Shown one piece after another: positions 17,701-28,263 of a stretch of DNA of 64,000 bases. Positions within the stretch are counted from its first letter, which is position 1. The number at the start of each line of letters is the position of its first letter. The position numbers were made by a program, and so were the translations under genes. The DNA is from a virus: positions 1 to 64,000 of IMG/VR virus record IMGVR_UViG_3300027621_000003; one strand, given 5' to 3'. The notes under the pieces are model-generated. The model was not told the origin of the DNA, ran no database searches, and worked only from the letters and a program-made list of their open reading frames with translations.

Positions 17701-19831
17701 GTTCTACTTGTACTTTAATTCTGTTTGAACCAGCGTAGGGGTCAGTATCAAAATATTTTGATTTTAAATTATACTTGTTGATAATTTCCCATGGTGGTAA
17801 TTTATCAATAAAATCAAAATCATTATTATCATTTTTTCTAATTGGGACTCTAACACTTTCAGTATTAAATCCTTTACCCGCAAAAACTTCTTGGTGTTCT
17901 GTTACATTAGATTGATTTGGATTCCAATTGTCATACACAAAAAAATCGGCATTTAATGATAATGAATTTTGTGCCGCGGCTTCTTGAATTGCTGTTAACT
18001 CATCATTGTCTTGTGGTACAGGTTCTTGTTTACATTCACAAAACTGACATTCAGGATATGTTAAATTTGGTAATGTTATTTTACTAAATGGATTTGTTAA
18101 TTCTTTAAAAAGATTTTGAAAATTGTATGGTTTTGGGCAATTTATTTGATTATCAGCACCACGCAGTTTATTAATCGCTTTACAAATAACTGAAACAATT
18201 GTCAAAATTGTTCCAAACACAACTTTTAATAATACACTTATAATTGGCCATATTAATGCTAACACATGGACAATAGGTAATAAAATCATAATTGTTAATG
18301 ATGCTGTATATAACAAATACGTCACTAAGGTTGGTATTATACTAAAATTTTGTCTTAACCCATCTGTTGCCGGAAATCTATTATTTTCACTTTCACATTC
18401 AGTATTAGTAATTTCTTTAATACCAATAAACTTTTTTCTATTAGTACCTTTTTTATATTCATCAATTAATTGTGATACCGTATAGACTTTATTATATTGA
18501 AACTCATAGAATGTATCTTTACAATCAATAGCATCTTGTGCGTTAGTATATCCACTCCAATCTAAACCAAAATAATAAGAACCTATTAACTCTTGATAAC
18601 CCACATTACTGTCAGGTTTATAAATTGGGTCATCGTATGGATTTGCAGTACCCCAACCATATTCTTTAATATTTGGTACTAAATAATATGCTCGTCTAAC
18701 TTCATCTTTTGCAAAGTTGGCTGGTTGTGAATATTTGATTTTAAATCTATATTTTCCTCTAGTTGGTATACCAATTTTTGGGTCAGGACTTAAAACTTGT
18801 TCACCAAATTCATTAGTGGTTACATAATCCAAATTCATTGGAACTTCTAATAACCATGTTCCATCACTATCAATTGTTTTTGCCCCTTGTGGAAATTGAG
18901 CTTGTTCTAATATAGGTCTACCTTGGGTGTCTTGAAAAATGGTTTGTCTGACACCAATGATTTCTCCAGGTGCGGTTTCTAATGAACAAAGACTTCCTAA
19001 ATCTTGTGGTGGTTTACAATTCTTTGGTAAAGCATAATCTTTACTATTTGTAATCAAAGAACCCATAAACATGGCTGTTGGAGATATATTAATACCTGAT
19101 TGACGTAAATCAAAATCAGTTCTTGTTATATCAATTTGACAAATTTCTGGTTGTCCCCAAAATGGTTGTACATTTACACTTTGGTTTAAAGTTACGATTT
19201 GTGGTAGTTCAAATAAGTTAGTTGAACTTTTAAAGTTCACACCGTCAAATTGGTCTGCGGTTGCTCTACCCATTCTGATTAAATCTTGTGGTGATAATGA
19301 GAATGGTCCGATGTCAGACAAATCCATATCCATAACAACAGTATACGTTCCGATTGGAACACCCATTATCATATAGTCACCACTACCATTTGATTTAACA
19401 GTGAATTTATAATACTTGTCATAAACCTCAATCAACGCTGGGTTTGTTAAAATATCATTTTTACTTGGGAATGTTCCTGTTGGGATATGACCTGTATGTT
19501 GTTGCTCATAAGGTAATAGATTATATCTATATCCATCAGCGTTTACATCATTAAGACTTCGGTAAGGATATAAATCATAAATTATTTCATCATTTAAATC
19601 TTCATCTGTTATTGGAATAAAAACAGAAACTCTTACATTTGGAACACCGTATCCACCATTGGCAAGAACACGACCTACAATTACACCATAGTCTGCACAC
19701 ATTCTTGTGTAGACATCTTCACTTCTGACTTTTAAAGAAAGTATCTCTAACTGGTCAAAATCTTGTTCTAATTCTATATTGACTTGTCTATCAACACCAA
19801 CTTCTGTACGTATTCTATAAGTTTTGGACAT
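14783..19831 (-). CDS. Giant baseplate-region protein with carboxypeptidase-regulatory-like domain and hydrophobic segment
   Basis: A 1682-residue protein. Residues about 45-180 fit a carboxypeptidase-D regulatory-like beta-sandwich: GRVLANGGYGVPNVRVSVF early and GDYMIMGVPIGTYTVVMDMD later. Residues about 490-555 are strikingly hydrophobic (YLLYTASLTIMILLPIVHVL, then further Ile/Val/Leu-rich stretches), enough for two or three membrane helices. They are followed by a Cys cluster near residue 597 (PECQFCECKQ). The rest is beta-rich with many aromatic and Asn residues. It opens a coupled run (ATGA overlap) of structural genes next to gp6- and gp25-like wedge genes, so it is most likely part of the baseplate or its appendages. 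The membrane-like segment in a virion protein is unusual and might insert into the host envelope; that is inference. Confidence 0.6.
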   Translation of the reverse strand: MSKTYRIRTEVGVDRQVNIELEQDFDQLEILSLKVRSEDVYTRMCADYGVIVGRVLANGGYGVPNVRVSVFIPITDEDLNDEIIYDLYPYRSLNDVNADGYRYNLLPYEQQHTGHIPTGTFPSKNDILTNPALIEVYDKYYKFTVKSNGSGDYMIMGVPIGTYTVVMDMDLSDIGPFSLSPQDLIRMGRATADQFDGVNFKSSTNLFELPQIVTLNQSVNVQPFWGQPEICQIDITRTDFDLRQSGINISPTAMFMGSLITNSKDYALPKNCKPPQDLGSLCSLETAPGEIIGVRQTIFQDTQGRPILEQAQFPQGAKTIDSDGTWLLEVPMNLDYVTTNEFGEQVLSPDPKIGIPTRGKYRFKIKYSQPANFAKDEVRRAYYLVPNIKEYGWGTANPYDDPIYKPDSNVGYQELIGSYYFGLDWSGYTNAQDAIDCKDTFYEFQYNKVYTVSQLIDEYKKGTNRKKFIGIKEITNTECESENNRFPATDGLRQNFSIIPTLVTYLLYTASLTIMILLPIVHVLALIWPIISVLLKVVFGTILTIVSVICKAINKLRGADNQINCPKPYNFQNLFKELTNPFSKITLPNLTYPECQFCECKQEPVPQDNDELTAIQEAAAQNSLSLNADFFVYDNWNPNQSNVTEHQEVFAGKGFNTESVRVPIRKNDNNDFDFIDKLPPWEIINKYNLKSKYFDTDPYAGSNRIKVQVEPKYNSNTNHFDNIMAVFVDPDVQNTFISGQLLSFQELTKSTDPNTSGATSTPETGITGTTNVGKSVTMTFANPTSPNLSNSTVTYNFPTVPNETKSYKFPTDIEYFQVITGVTYNDFVSQNAAYAKGTTTCNYLNYTVTNQTTNPITINYTDYNGTSQTATIGIVVDQDTNTTYGATENICACENSLSSTKKFSIDNINSCSVPAPAGSVLPGNLLTQLYQKIELFKNDGKDGHDFYDSYIGQWIGGEISLVFMVRGVDPHSGRKSIKYDLSRIFGYSSYGQKVISGDFYMNVPVQQGLKTVRNAELTSNLQSNSNGYLYFNSFQYTAGTQYSAYTTTLQNYYSALDLNRVDKYKINSDNEDSLLTTAMVYNGGSGQLVANSSTEGYIQGEYIEGGSFIWAEKAKGLSKIKKDKNGNDNNNTRPWLYFAPSYGNGGLGKMVVYSQKMVMRSDRLPVGTIFDGSANNYFAWQASNALPYTFVDDNGTSNTQLVVPSFDFSDPTANPDLVTGATFNAIANSFTCNGMVDLSCYQGDGRNFTALPATNECNTNTKKGDKVVVKGCYILVNKPIGTLFGRNNDYSLIIEWIGRLRLMIAVCQGTFSHTFVNSWINGTLFAFPFQNAVRFNAKNEPIVRTVVLNKAFYNFCADTIVYEPQSNNFYYRSSPWDGQNFIGQYPPSGLFNSPVNDRNLLYPTTIMDLGPKFIWSKDVNKSPNYFGYQMDRFNATSWNNVSDLLQLFIISRISNSNLLKSTKTGLDTSISAFFSRPQLRVDGDYAQMLQINSQYGIVPYTADNYFDDPATTTDNVVYVSVDNQKNSVFGIFYSGYTEERDLISPRRIDRTFTGNTLIADYLGTKSQEVPFYRWSNTAYIDGQPSIFGNEENNWYTEGNAYKEKYQNLDRMLNPMFIGGNNQIQNRKGYIYQTNSLGQYSQSPALGNNNETITSAPWYFYFGLKKGSSAMDKFTKLYIKSEE

Positions 19832-19847
19832 TCCTTTTACTTTCTAT

Positions 19848-19855
19848 CATAAATA
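19848..19855 (-). promoter_or_regulatory. TATTTATG element
   Basis: TATTTATG in gene sense, 16 nt upstream of the ATG of the 1682-residue gene. A weak 6-bp AT hairpin (19864-19879, ACTATT/AATAGT) lies just upstream, after the stop of the gp6-like gene. It has no U-tract, so I do not call it a terminator. Confidence 0.35.
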
Positions 19856-19905
19856 GTTTATACACTATTTTATAATAGTAGTTAAAGAATGAATAAAATA
19901 AATTA

Positions 19906-21747
19906 TCAAGAGAAGTTTGTTGTCTGGTAATTTTTAACTCTTACCGTGATGTCTTTGGTTGGGAAATGGACTTGGTAAATTTGATTTGGTTCTGCAAATA
20001 TTGTGTTGTCCACTAAAGAAATTTTCTTTGTTGCCACATCTTCATAAGGCATTGCTGTTTGTGCTGAACTATATTGACCACCGACTTTGTTAAATACTGA
20101 AATGTCTGTAACACTTAACACACCATTTTCGGTTTGTAATATTCTATTCAATTCTGATAGTACAATATTTTCACCCAAACCTCTTACAGTAGGACTAAAG
20201 AATGTGGTGACTCTATCCACAATGTTTGAAATAACAACTCCTTGGTTTTGTGTGGCATCTAAAACAACTGAAATGTCTAACGCCAAATCAATTACTTCAG
20301 CACTTCCAATAACAACATAATCATTAATCATTCTATAATTTGACAAATATTCCGCCAAATTTTTCTTCATAGTTTGTGAAACTTCAGATGTTAAATTACC
20401 TGTAGCATCATATGATAATACATTGATATTAATTTTATTGTTGTTTTCAGTAATAGACACTTTGGCGGGTGCTCCAAATTGACCCGGCATATTTCTTATA
20501 ATCGCTTCGTAATCATGTATTGTAACCGCTCTGTTTTGTGCTGCAAAGTTAAACGTTACATAATTTCTAACTTCTTCAGTTGATGGATATCCTGCTCCAC
20601 CAATCGCGGCCGTTACGTTATTACAAGCTAATGAATTAATTACAGAATTATTTATAATATCAGAAGGTCCATTAACAAAGAAATCAACAGAACCAATTTG
20701 TGTAATAACATTAACACCTAAGTTTGTACCTTGTCCACCACCAATTCTATATTGTATAAACATTGTTGTATTTGCTTGTGGAGCATTACCCAATGACATT
20801 GAATTGTTTTGGTATCTTTGAATCTTTAACGGTACATCAAGTGCTGTAAACTCTCTAAGTTGGTCTTCAGCAGTATTTGTTCCTCCACCAAAAGTAAGTT
20901 TTATAAAACCTTCAGGTGTGTATTCTGTAATAAATCTATCTTGTGTTTGTATATATCTTCCAACTTTAATTGCTGGGTCATCTGATGGTTTTGTAGGGTC
21001 CTCAATAAAAACTCTATCTTCAGCAAGTGCCGATACTTCATACCATCTACCTTGCACACCTAAAAATTCTTGTGCCGTTGGTACGTTAGAATAAGATGTA
21101 CCATCTCTTTGAATTATTGATGTGACTCCTAAAACATTTTTTTCAGGTAAGAAAAATTCAAAGAAAGGTCTAACATCATTTGGAGTTATAACTCTTTTGA
21201 ATACCTTTGTAATACCATTTACTACAGTTTCTCTTTTAGTGATTGTGTAGTTTATTAAGTTGTTGTTGGCATCAAAATTTGGTATCTTTAATCTATTTGG
21301 TATACCATCAGCATTAAATGGTGATGCGAAATCAATATCATATATTGTTTCAAATACTTGACCTGAACCTTGAACTTGACTTCCACGTCTTAATGTTCCC
21401 AAATATCTTTCATCTTCTTTATCACCAAATGCCGGAACTGTAATTGAAAAATCAACCAAAGCTACAGATGGTCTTTGACCAGGAATTTTTAATCCATACG
21501 TTCTTGCAATGTTATAGATTGATGAACGTTGTTGTGCATATTGAAGAACTGTTTCTTGGATACTTCTATCTATATGATAATGTAAATTGTCGGCTACGGC
21601 TGCGTTTAAATCCAAGAATACAGAAAAAACTGAAGCATCATTGAAGTTATCAATCAATTCAGGATAATAAGTTTTTGTGTAATTAATTAATTCCTGACGA
21701 ATTGCTTGGAAATCCCTTACGGTATATGATATTCTTCTTTGAGCCAT
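19906..21747 (-). CDS. Baseplate wedge protein, gp6/baseplate-J-like
   Basis: A 613-residue protein in the T4 gp6 / baseplate J family. The N-terminus MAQRRISYTVRDFQAIRQEL, with a following FNDASVFSVFLDLNAAVADN segment, is the typical J-type opening helix pair. The middle is a beta barrel. The stretch AQNRAVTIHDYEAIIRNMPG matches the conserved 'R(A)VT..DYE.....P' motif of J proteins. In T4, gp6 forms the wedge dimers that link the baseplate inner and outer rings and trigger sheath contraction. It lies directly after the gp25-like gene, the usual order in contractile systems. Length is close to T4 gp6 (about 660). Confidence 0.85.
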   Translation of the reverse strand: MAQRRISYTVRDFQAIRQELINYTKTYYPELIDNFNDASVFSVFLDLNAAVADNLHYHIDRSIQETVLQYAQQRSSIYNIARTYGLKIPGQRPSVALVDFSITVPAFGDKEDERYLGTLRRGSQVQGSGQVFETIYDIDFASPFNADGIPNRLKIPNFDANNNLINYTITKRETVVNGITKVFKRVITPNDVRPFFEFFLPEKNVLGVTSIIQRDGTSYSNVPTAQEFLGVQGRWYEVSALAEDRVFIEDPTKPSDDPAIKVGRYIQTQDRFITEYTPEGFIKLTFGGGTNTAEDQLREFTALDVPLKIQRYQNNSMSLGNAPQANTTMFIQYRIGGGQGTNLGVNVITQIGSVDFFVNGPSDIINNSVINSLACNNVTAAIGGAGYPSTEEVRNYVTFNFAAQNRAVTIHDYEAIIRNMPGQFGAPAKVSITENNNKININVLSYDATGNLTSEVSQTMKKNLAEYLSNYRMINDYVVIGSAEVIDLALDISVVLDATQNQGVVISNIVDRVTTFFSPTVRGLGENIVLSELNRILQTENGVLSVTDISVFNKVGGQYSSAQTAMPYEDVATKKISLVDNTIFAEPNQIYQVHFPTKDITVRVKNYQTTNFS

Positions 21748-21752
21748 TTATG

Positions 21753-24265
<2,513 letters not shown>

Positions 24266-24291
24266 TTTATTTAAAATACTATTTTTTTTTA

Positions 24292-25677
24292 TTAATTAAA
24301 GTTATTTGGTTGTACTCGCTCTTTTCTTTTTTCCATAAGTTCTTTGATTCTGTCTCTGTTCTTTTCTTCTTTCTTTTCTTCAAATCCTAAGAAGGTAACA
24401 GAACTTTCAGTATCAATTTCCAACAATTCGTTGTTGAACTTACAGTTTTCAAAGATAACCCCATCTTTACCCACACGAGACTTGGTAATTGCGATGGTTG
24501 CTAAATTCATTTCTTTTTGTTGTAAAGTTTTTGCCACGGAAATGATAACGTGTCCAACTTGTGCTTTTTTAATAGAACCACCCATTTGGTCGGTGGTAAC
24601 AACCTCAGAAGATATAGAGCTTCTGTTACCCTGTGTTGCGGTCCATCCTACTACGTTAAGTTCATGACACATAGATTCGTAACCTCTCATAACGGAACCC
24701 TCACTTTTCCATTCGTCTCCCATATTTTTGTCAGGTACAATACAATCAATATAATCTAAAACAATCATATCAATCTTATGTCCATCAGCAACCATCTTTC
24801 TAATCATGTTCTTGATTTGAGTCATTGTAAATTGGTCTGAAGGTAATTTTTTCAAGAACAATTTGTTGGTCATTTCTTCTTTGACCTGACGTGCTTTTTC
24901 AAGAACTTCTTCACGGTGTAATGGGAGGTCATCAGGTGGTATACCTGTCCACATTGTGAAGTGTTTACGTTGGATTACTTTTGGATTGTCCTCAAAGAAT
25001 AACTGAAGTACATTGTAACCATTATTAAACGCTGAGTTAGCAATTTTTGTAAGAACTGTAGTTTTTCCTACACCAGTTGGTGCTAAGATTACCCCCAATT
25101 CACCTTTTGCCAATCCGCCTTTTAATAACTTGTCAATACCCGTAATTCCCATTGGGATTGGGTGACGGAAATCTTCATTCAAAACATCATCCAAGTTTTG
25201 GAAAACATCTTCAATCTTATTTCCATTTTCCCCTACTTGGAGAGCACTTCTTACAAGTTCTTCAAGTTTGTCATAGTTTTCAAATTCTCCACTATCAAGT
25301 ATTTTTTGTGATTTGGTGATTGCCTTTTGAAGTTCTTGTTGTTTACAAAACTTCAATGATTTCTCTTGTACAAACGATGCCCCTTCTATAGACGCAGTTT
25401 GTATCTGTTTGATAGTGTCGTTTAGAATTTTCAACATCAACTCTTGTGGGAACTCACTTTTCACCATTTGTGAAAGTGTTTCGTATGATGGAGTACAATC
25501 ATATTTTACATAGTACTCCTTCACCAATTGGAGAAGTGTTTTGAAATATTTGTTTTCAAAGTGTGAGGATTCAATTACATCAATGATAGAATGTGAGAAG
25601 TCTTTATCTAAGATAATCTGATTTAATAATTGTAGTTGAAATGTGTTACCTAGATACTCAAAATTCTTGTTTGACAT
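24292..25677 (-). CDS. DnaB-type replicative helicase (gp41-like)
   Basis: A 461-residue protein. The N-terminal about 110 residues are helical, as in DnaB N-domains. Then follows a RecA-like core: ITGIDKLLKGGLAKGELGVI leading to Walker A APTGVGKTT near residue 200, Walker B MIVLDYIDCI near 306, a GWTATQGNRSS segment near 345 and KAQVGHVIISVAKT near 370. The last 40 residues are charged. This is the 5'-3' helicase of the replisome, the counterpart of T4 gp41 and bacterial DnaB. Neighbours are the RNase H, UvsX and gp32 genes. No primase gene is seen here. Confidence 0.85.
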   Translation of the reverse strand: MSNKNFEYLGNTFQLQLLNQIILDKDFSHSIIDVIESSHFENKYFKTLLQLVKEYYVKYDCTPSYETLSQMVKSEFPQELMLKILNDTIKQIQTASIEGASFVQEKSLKFCKQQELQKAITKSQKILDSGEFENYDKLEELVRSALQVGENGNKIEDVFQNLDDVLNEDFRHPIPMGITGIDKLLKGGLAKGELGVILAPTGVGKTTVLTKIANSAFNNGYNVLQLFFEDNPKVIQRKHFTMWTGIPPDDLPLHREEVLEKARQVKEEMTNKLFLKKLPSDQFTMTQIKNMIRKMVADGHKIDMIVLDYIDCIVPDKNMGDEWKSEGSVMRGYESMCHELNVVGWTATQGNRSSISSEVVTTDQMGGSIKKAQVGHVIISVAKTLQQKEMNLATIAITKSRVGKDGVIFENCKFNNELLEIDTESSVTFLGFEEKKEEKNRDRIKELMEKRKERVQPNNFN

Positions 25678-25701
25678 AATTAAAATTCCCTTGTTAGTTT
25701 T

Positions 25702-25709
25702 GATAAATA
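25702..25709 (-). promoter_or_regulatory. TATTTATC element
   Basis: TATTTATC in gene sense, 24 nt upstream of the helicase ATG, in a 35-bp gap. Confidence 0.35.
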
Positions 25710-25712
25710 CTA

Positions 25713-26162
25713 TTAGTTTAAGCTATAAGACATGTAACTTGTAACAAAATTTTCATCGGAAAAAATGTCAGTTAAGTCCTTTAATACACTTTTTACTTGC
25801 TGGCGTATATCTACGGTGTATCTTATTTTAGGTGGGAACAATTTCGCATCCAAAATTCTATGACAAATTGTCTGTTCTCCAACCTTTATTAAAAAATTAA
25901 ATGTTTCAGGACCATCAGTATTTGATGTTTGCAAGATACTTTGGTTCTCAAAAATTTCATCTTTATTCTCCAAAAGGTATACAACCGAACGCATCTTTTG
26001 GCCGTACTCAAACCCTTCTACAAAGTTTTTTAAATATTGATACAGTTCCATAGAACTGCGAGCTTGTGGGTTGTAATCTTTTACGTTAAAGTAACGTTGG
26101 ATTACGATGTTGTTGTTCAAGGTAATCAAGAACTCCATTTTAATTACATCTGTTTCTTTCAT
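25713..26162 (-). CDS. Hypothetical protein in replication block
   Basis: A 149-residue protein, MKETDVIKMEFLITLNNNIV at the start, with mixed alpha/beta prediction, no Cys-rich motif and no nucleotide-binding loop. It lies between the helicase and RNase H genes, 7 nt from the latter. Position suggests a replication accessory factor such as a helicase loader, but the sequence gives no direct support and I do not recognise the family. Confidence 0.5.
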   Translation of the reverse strand: MKETDVIKMEFLITLNNNIVIQRYFNVKDYNPQARSSMELYQYLKNFVEGFEYGQKMRSVVYLLENKDEIFENQSILQTSNTDGPETFNFLIKVGEQTICHRILDAKLFPPKIRYTVDIRQQVKSVLKDLTDIFSDENFVTSYMSYSLN

Positions 26163-26169
26163 AATTTTT

Positions 26170-27180
26170 TTATTTTTCTATTTGTTGTTTGTGTTGTCTT
26201 TTTTCTTTTCTTGTCAATTTCATCAAAGGTCGTATAAATTTTATAAATTCATCATCACTCTTACCGAGATATTTGAAGAATCCATCTTCTGTCATCATAC
26301 GAATTAGATTTTTGTAACCCCTACCTTCAGGGTCTAAAGTGTCGGCATAATATTGTTCAACAAGTACCCTACCTTCGTCAGAAATAAGCGGATTTTGTAA
26401 ATCCACAATTTTTTTGTTTGTTTGGTAGAATGATTCTCCGAATTCTCCGTCTTTTGTTTTTCCACTTACAATATTTTTTAAAGTTGTGTTGTTTTTGTCT
26501 TGTTCTAAAAGTTCCTGTGCCTTTGTTAAAATATGGTTATAATTAACCATAGAATCAAGCATCTCAGGAAAGTATTTTATTACACTTTTTTCACCCAATC
26601 TTAATATACCGCTGATATTGTCTGACTTATCACCAGTTAATATCTTAAGTGTCAATACGTTATAGTGTGGAAATTCGGTATCACCAAATTTAACTTTATC
26701 ACCAAGTTTAAAGGTGACTTTGGAAATTGGTGAGTATATTGATGTGTGTCCATCAATCAATTGAAAGTAATCTTTATCTGCCGATAATATTGTTTTTGAT
26801 TCTTCGTTAGCAATCTGACAATAGTAGGCGATTAAATCATCCGCTTCACATTCAATTGCTCTTACCTGACGAACGAAACATTCTTCAAGGTATTCTTTTA
26901 CTCTTTCTTTTTGGGTGTGGTATGACTCAAGTTTAAACTCGTTCATACTTTGTCTACGGTTTAACTTGTAGTTAGGATATAATTTACGTCTAACGGCTGA
27001 GTTGTCGTCACCGTCCCAAAAGACAATAATTTTGTCGTAGTTGTGTTCATCAATTTGTTTTCTGAGGGTATTGATAAAATGAAAGACACCCCCGATATGG
27101 TTTCCTTCCACGAAGAGGTCTCTGACCCCATGGAATCCGATTTTAAATAGGTTATCACCATCTACTAAGAGTGTCTTCAC
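26170..27180 (-). CDS. RNase H / 5'-3' exonuclease (FEN family, T4 Rnh-like)
   Basis: A 336-residue flap-endonuclease-family nuclease that would remove Okazaki primers. The acidic metal-binding residues are in place: LLVDGDNL (residues 4-11), FWDGDDNSAVRRKLYPNYK (about 54-72), ECEADDLIAYY (about 110-120), SADKDYFQL (about 133) and the helix-3-turn-helix region GDKSDNISGI (about 184). The start codon is GTG, 10 nt after the uvsX stop. Size is near that of T4 RNase H (305). Confidence 0.85.
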   Translation of the reverse strand: MKTLLVDGDNLFKIGFHGVRDLFVEGNHIGGVFHFINTLRKQIDEHNYDKIIVFWDGDDNSAVRRKLYPNYKLNRRQSMNEFKLESYHTQKERVKEYLEECFVRQVRAIECEADDLIAYYCQIANEESKTILSADKDYFQLIDGHTSIYSPISKVTFKLGDKVKFGDTEFPHYNVLTLKILTGDKSDNISGILRLGEKSVIKYFPEMLDSMVNYNHILTKAQELLEQDKNNTTLKNIVSGKTKDGEFGESFYQTNKKIVDLQNPLISDEGRVLVEQYYADTLDPEGRGYKNLIRMMTEDGFFKYLGKSDDEFIKFIRPLMKLTRKEKRQHKQQIEK

Positions 27181-27190
27181 AATTTATTGT

Positions 27191-28201
27191 TTATACTGTT
27201 TCACTTTCTTTTTCCTCAAACAAGCTGAAATCTCCATCAGCCCCGATAATCTCTTTCCAATACTCAGCATTTTCTTTCTTGTATTGTTCAATAGATACTT
27301 TCTCTTCAGCAGCATCTTTTCCTGCCAAGAATCCGTGTGGTGTTACGATGATTTTTCCATCTTCATAACCCAAACCATTGATGTGGTTTTTCATGACAGA
27401 AACTTTTGTACGGATTGCAAATTTAACAGTTCGTTTGTCTTTTGTTGCAGAAATTTTGTTTGTTCCTGCACCTTTTTGATTACCAAATAAGAATACCAAA
27501 GACGAATTTAACCAAATGGCTTCACCACCCTTTGCTTTAATCTTTGGTTGTCCAAATGGATTGTCAGGAAGTTCAACCCAAGGCTGATTAACAATCACCA
27601 ATGTGTTTTCATATTTTGAATCAGATTTACGAGAACCTGAAATACGTTGGTTAATACCCATTCCAATCTTGTCGGCAAGAACCGCAGCATTGTGTTGTTT
27701 ACCACCTTTACCATCAAAGGTCATCTTACAAGGAACTGAACCTACTGAATCCCAAAGGAACAATAAATCATATTCCAATTCACCTTTTTCTTGAGCGTCC
27801 AACAAACTATTAATATAATCTGTAATTTGTTCAATATAAGAGAAGTTGTTGTTGAAGATGAAAAATCCATCCCAATCCAATTCACCTGTTTCGGGGTCAA
27901 CCACTTCATCACAATCAAAACCCATAAGTCTTGCGTGTTCAAAACTCCACTTCTGTTCGGTGATAATGAACACGGGAAGAATATTCTGTTTCTGAGCTGA
28001 TACGGCCGCTTTTACGAGACCCGTTGTCTTACCTGTATCAGAGTGACCCAAGAACATGTTCAAGTGTCCTATGGCGGGTCCTGGTAGTCCTACAGCGTCC
28101 AAGAAATCTTTACCCAAGTCAAAGTATCTTTGTGGTTTATACTTCGCCGAAGTTGAGAATTTCTTCTTTACTGAATTAAAATCGTTTTTCTTGATTGCCA
28201 T
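27191..28201 (-). CDS. uvsX: UvsX/RecA-like recombinase
   Basis: A 336-residue strand-exchange ATPase. Walker A is GHSDTGKTT (residues 52-60), a catalytic Glu sits in FIITEQKWSFEH (about 80), Walker B is LLFLWDSVGS (about 145-154), and a DNA-contact loop region follows with NQRISGSRKSDSK. The C-terminus is acidic (GDFSLFEEKESET). It works in recombination-dependent replication and repair and would act with gp32. It lies downstream of the gp32-like gene across a 62-nt gap that holds a strong hairpin. Confidence 0.85.
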   Translation of the reverse strand: MAIKKNDFNSVKKKFSTSAKYKPQRYFDLGKDFLDAVGLPGPAIGHLNMFLGHSDTGKTTGLVKAAVSAQKQNILPVFIITEQKWSFEHARLMGFDCDEVVDPETGELDWDGFFIFNNNFSYIEQITDYINSLLDAQEKGELEYDLLFLWDSVGSVPCKMTFDGKGGKQHNAAVLADKIGMGINQRISGSRKSDSKYENTLVIVNQPWVELPDNPFGQPKIKAKGGEAIWLNSSLVFLFGNQKGAGTNKISATKDKRTVKFAIRTKVSVMKNHINGLGYEDGKIIVTPHGFLAGKDAAEEKVSIEQYKKENAEYWKEIIGADGDFSLFEEKESETV

Positions 28202-28216
28202 ATGTGTTGTAAATTA

Positions 28217-28252
28217 ATCATGTATGGTACCGTACATGATACCATACATGAT
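28217..28252 (-). promoter_or_regulatory. 13-bp perfect inverted repeat upstream of uvsX
   Basis: ATCATGTATGGTA (28217-28229) and TACCATACATGAT (28240-28252) form a perfect 13-bp stem with a 10-nt loop (CCGTACATGA, plus strand) that itself repeats the CGTACATG motif. The stem ends 15 nt before the uvsX ATG and starts 11 nt after the gp32 stop. There is no U-tract, so it looks like an mRNA structure or operator rather than a terminator. Confidence 0.6.
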
Positions 28253-28263
28253 GTTTTGTTTTA

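Noticed and set aside
19864-19879. Terminator after the gp6-like gene
   Set aside because: The stem is 6 AT-rich pairs and no U-tract follows in the minus direction.
24344-24759. Plus-strand frames opposite the helicase C-terminus
   Set aside because: Antisense shadows of a well-conserved helicase region.
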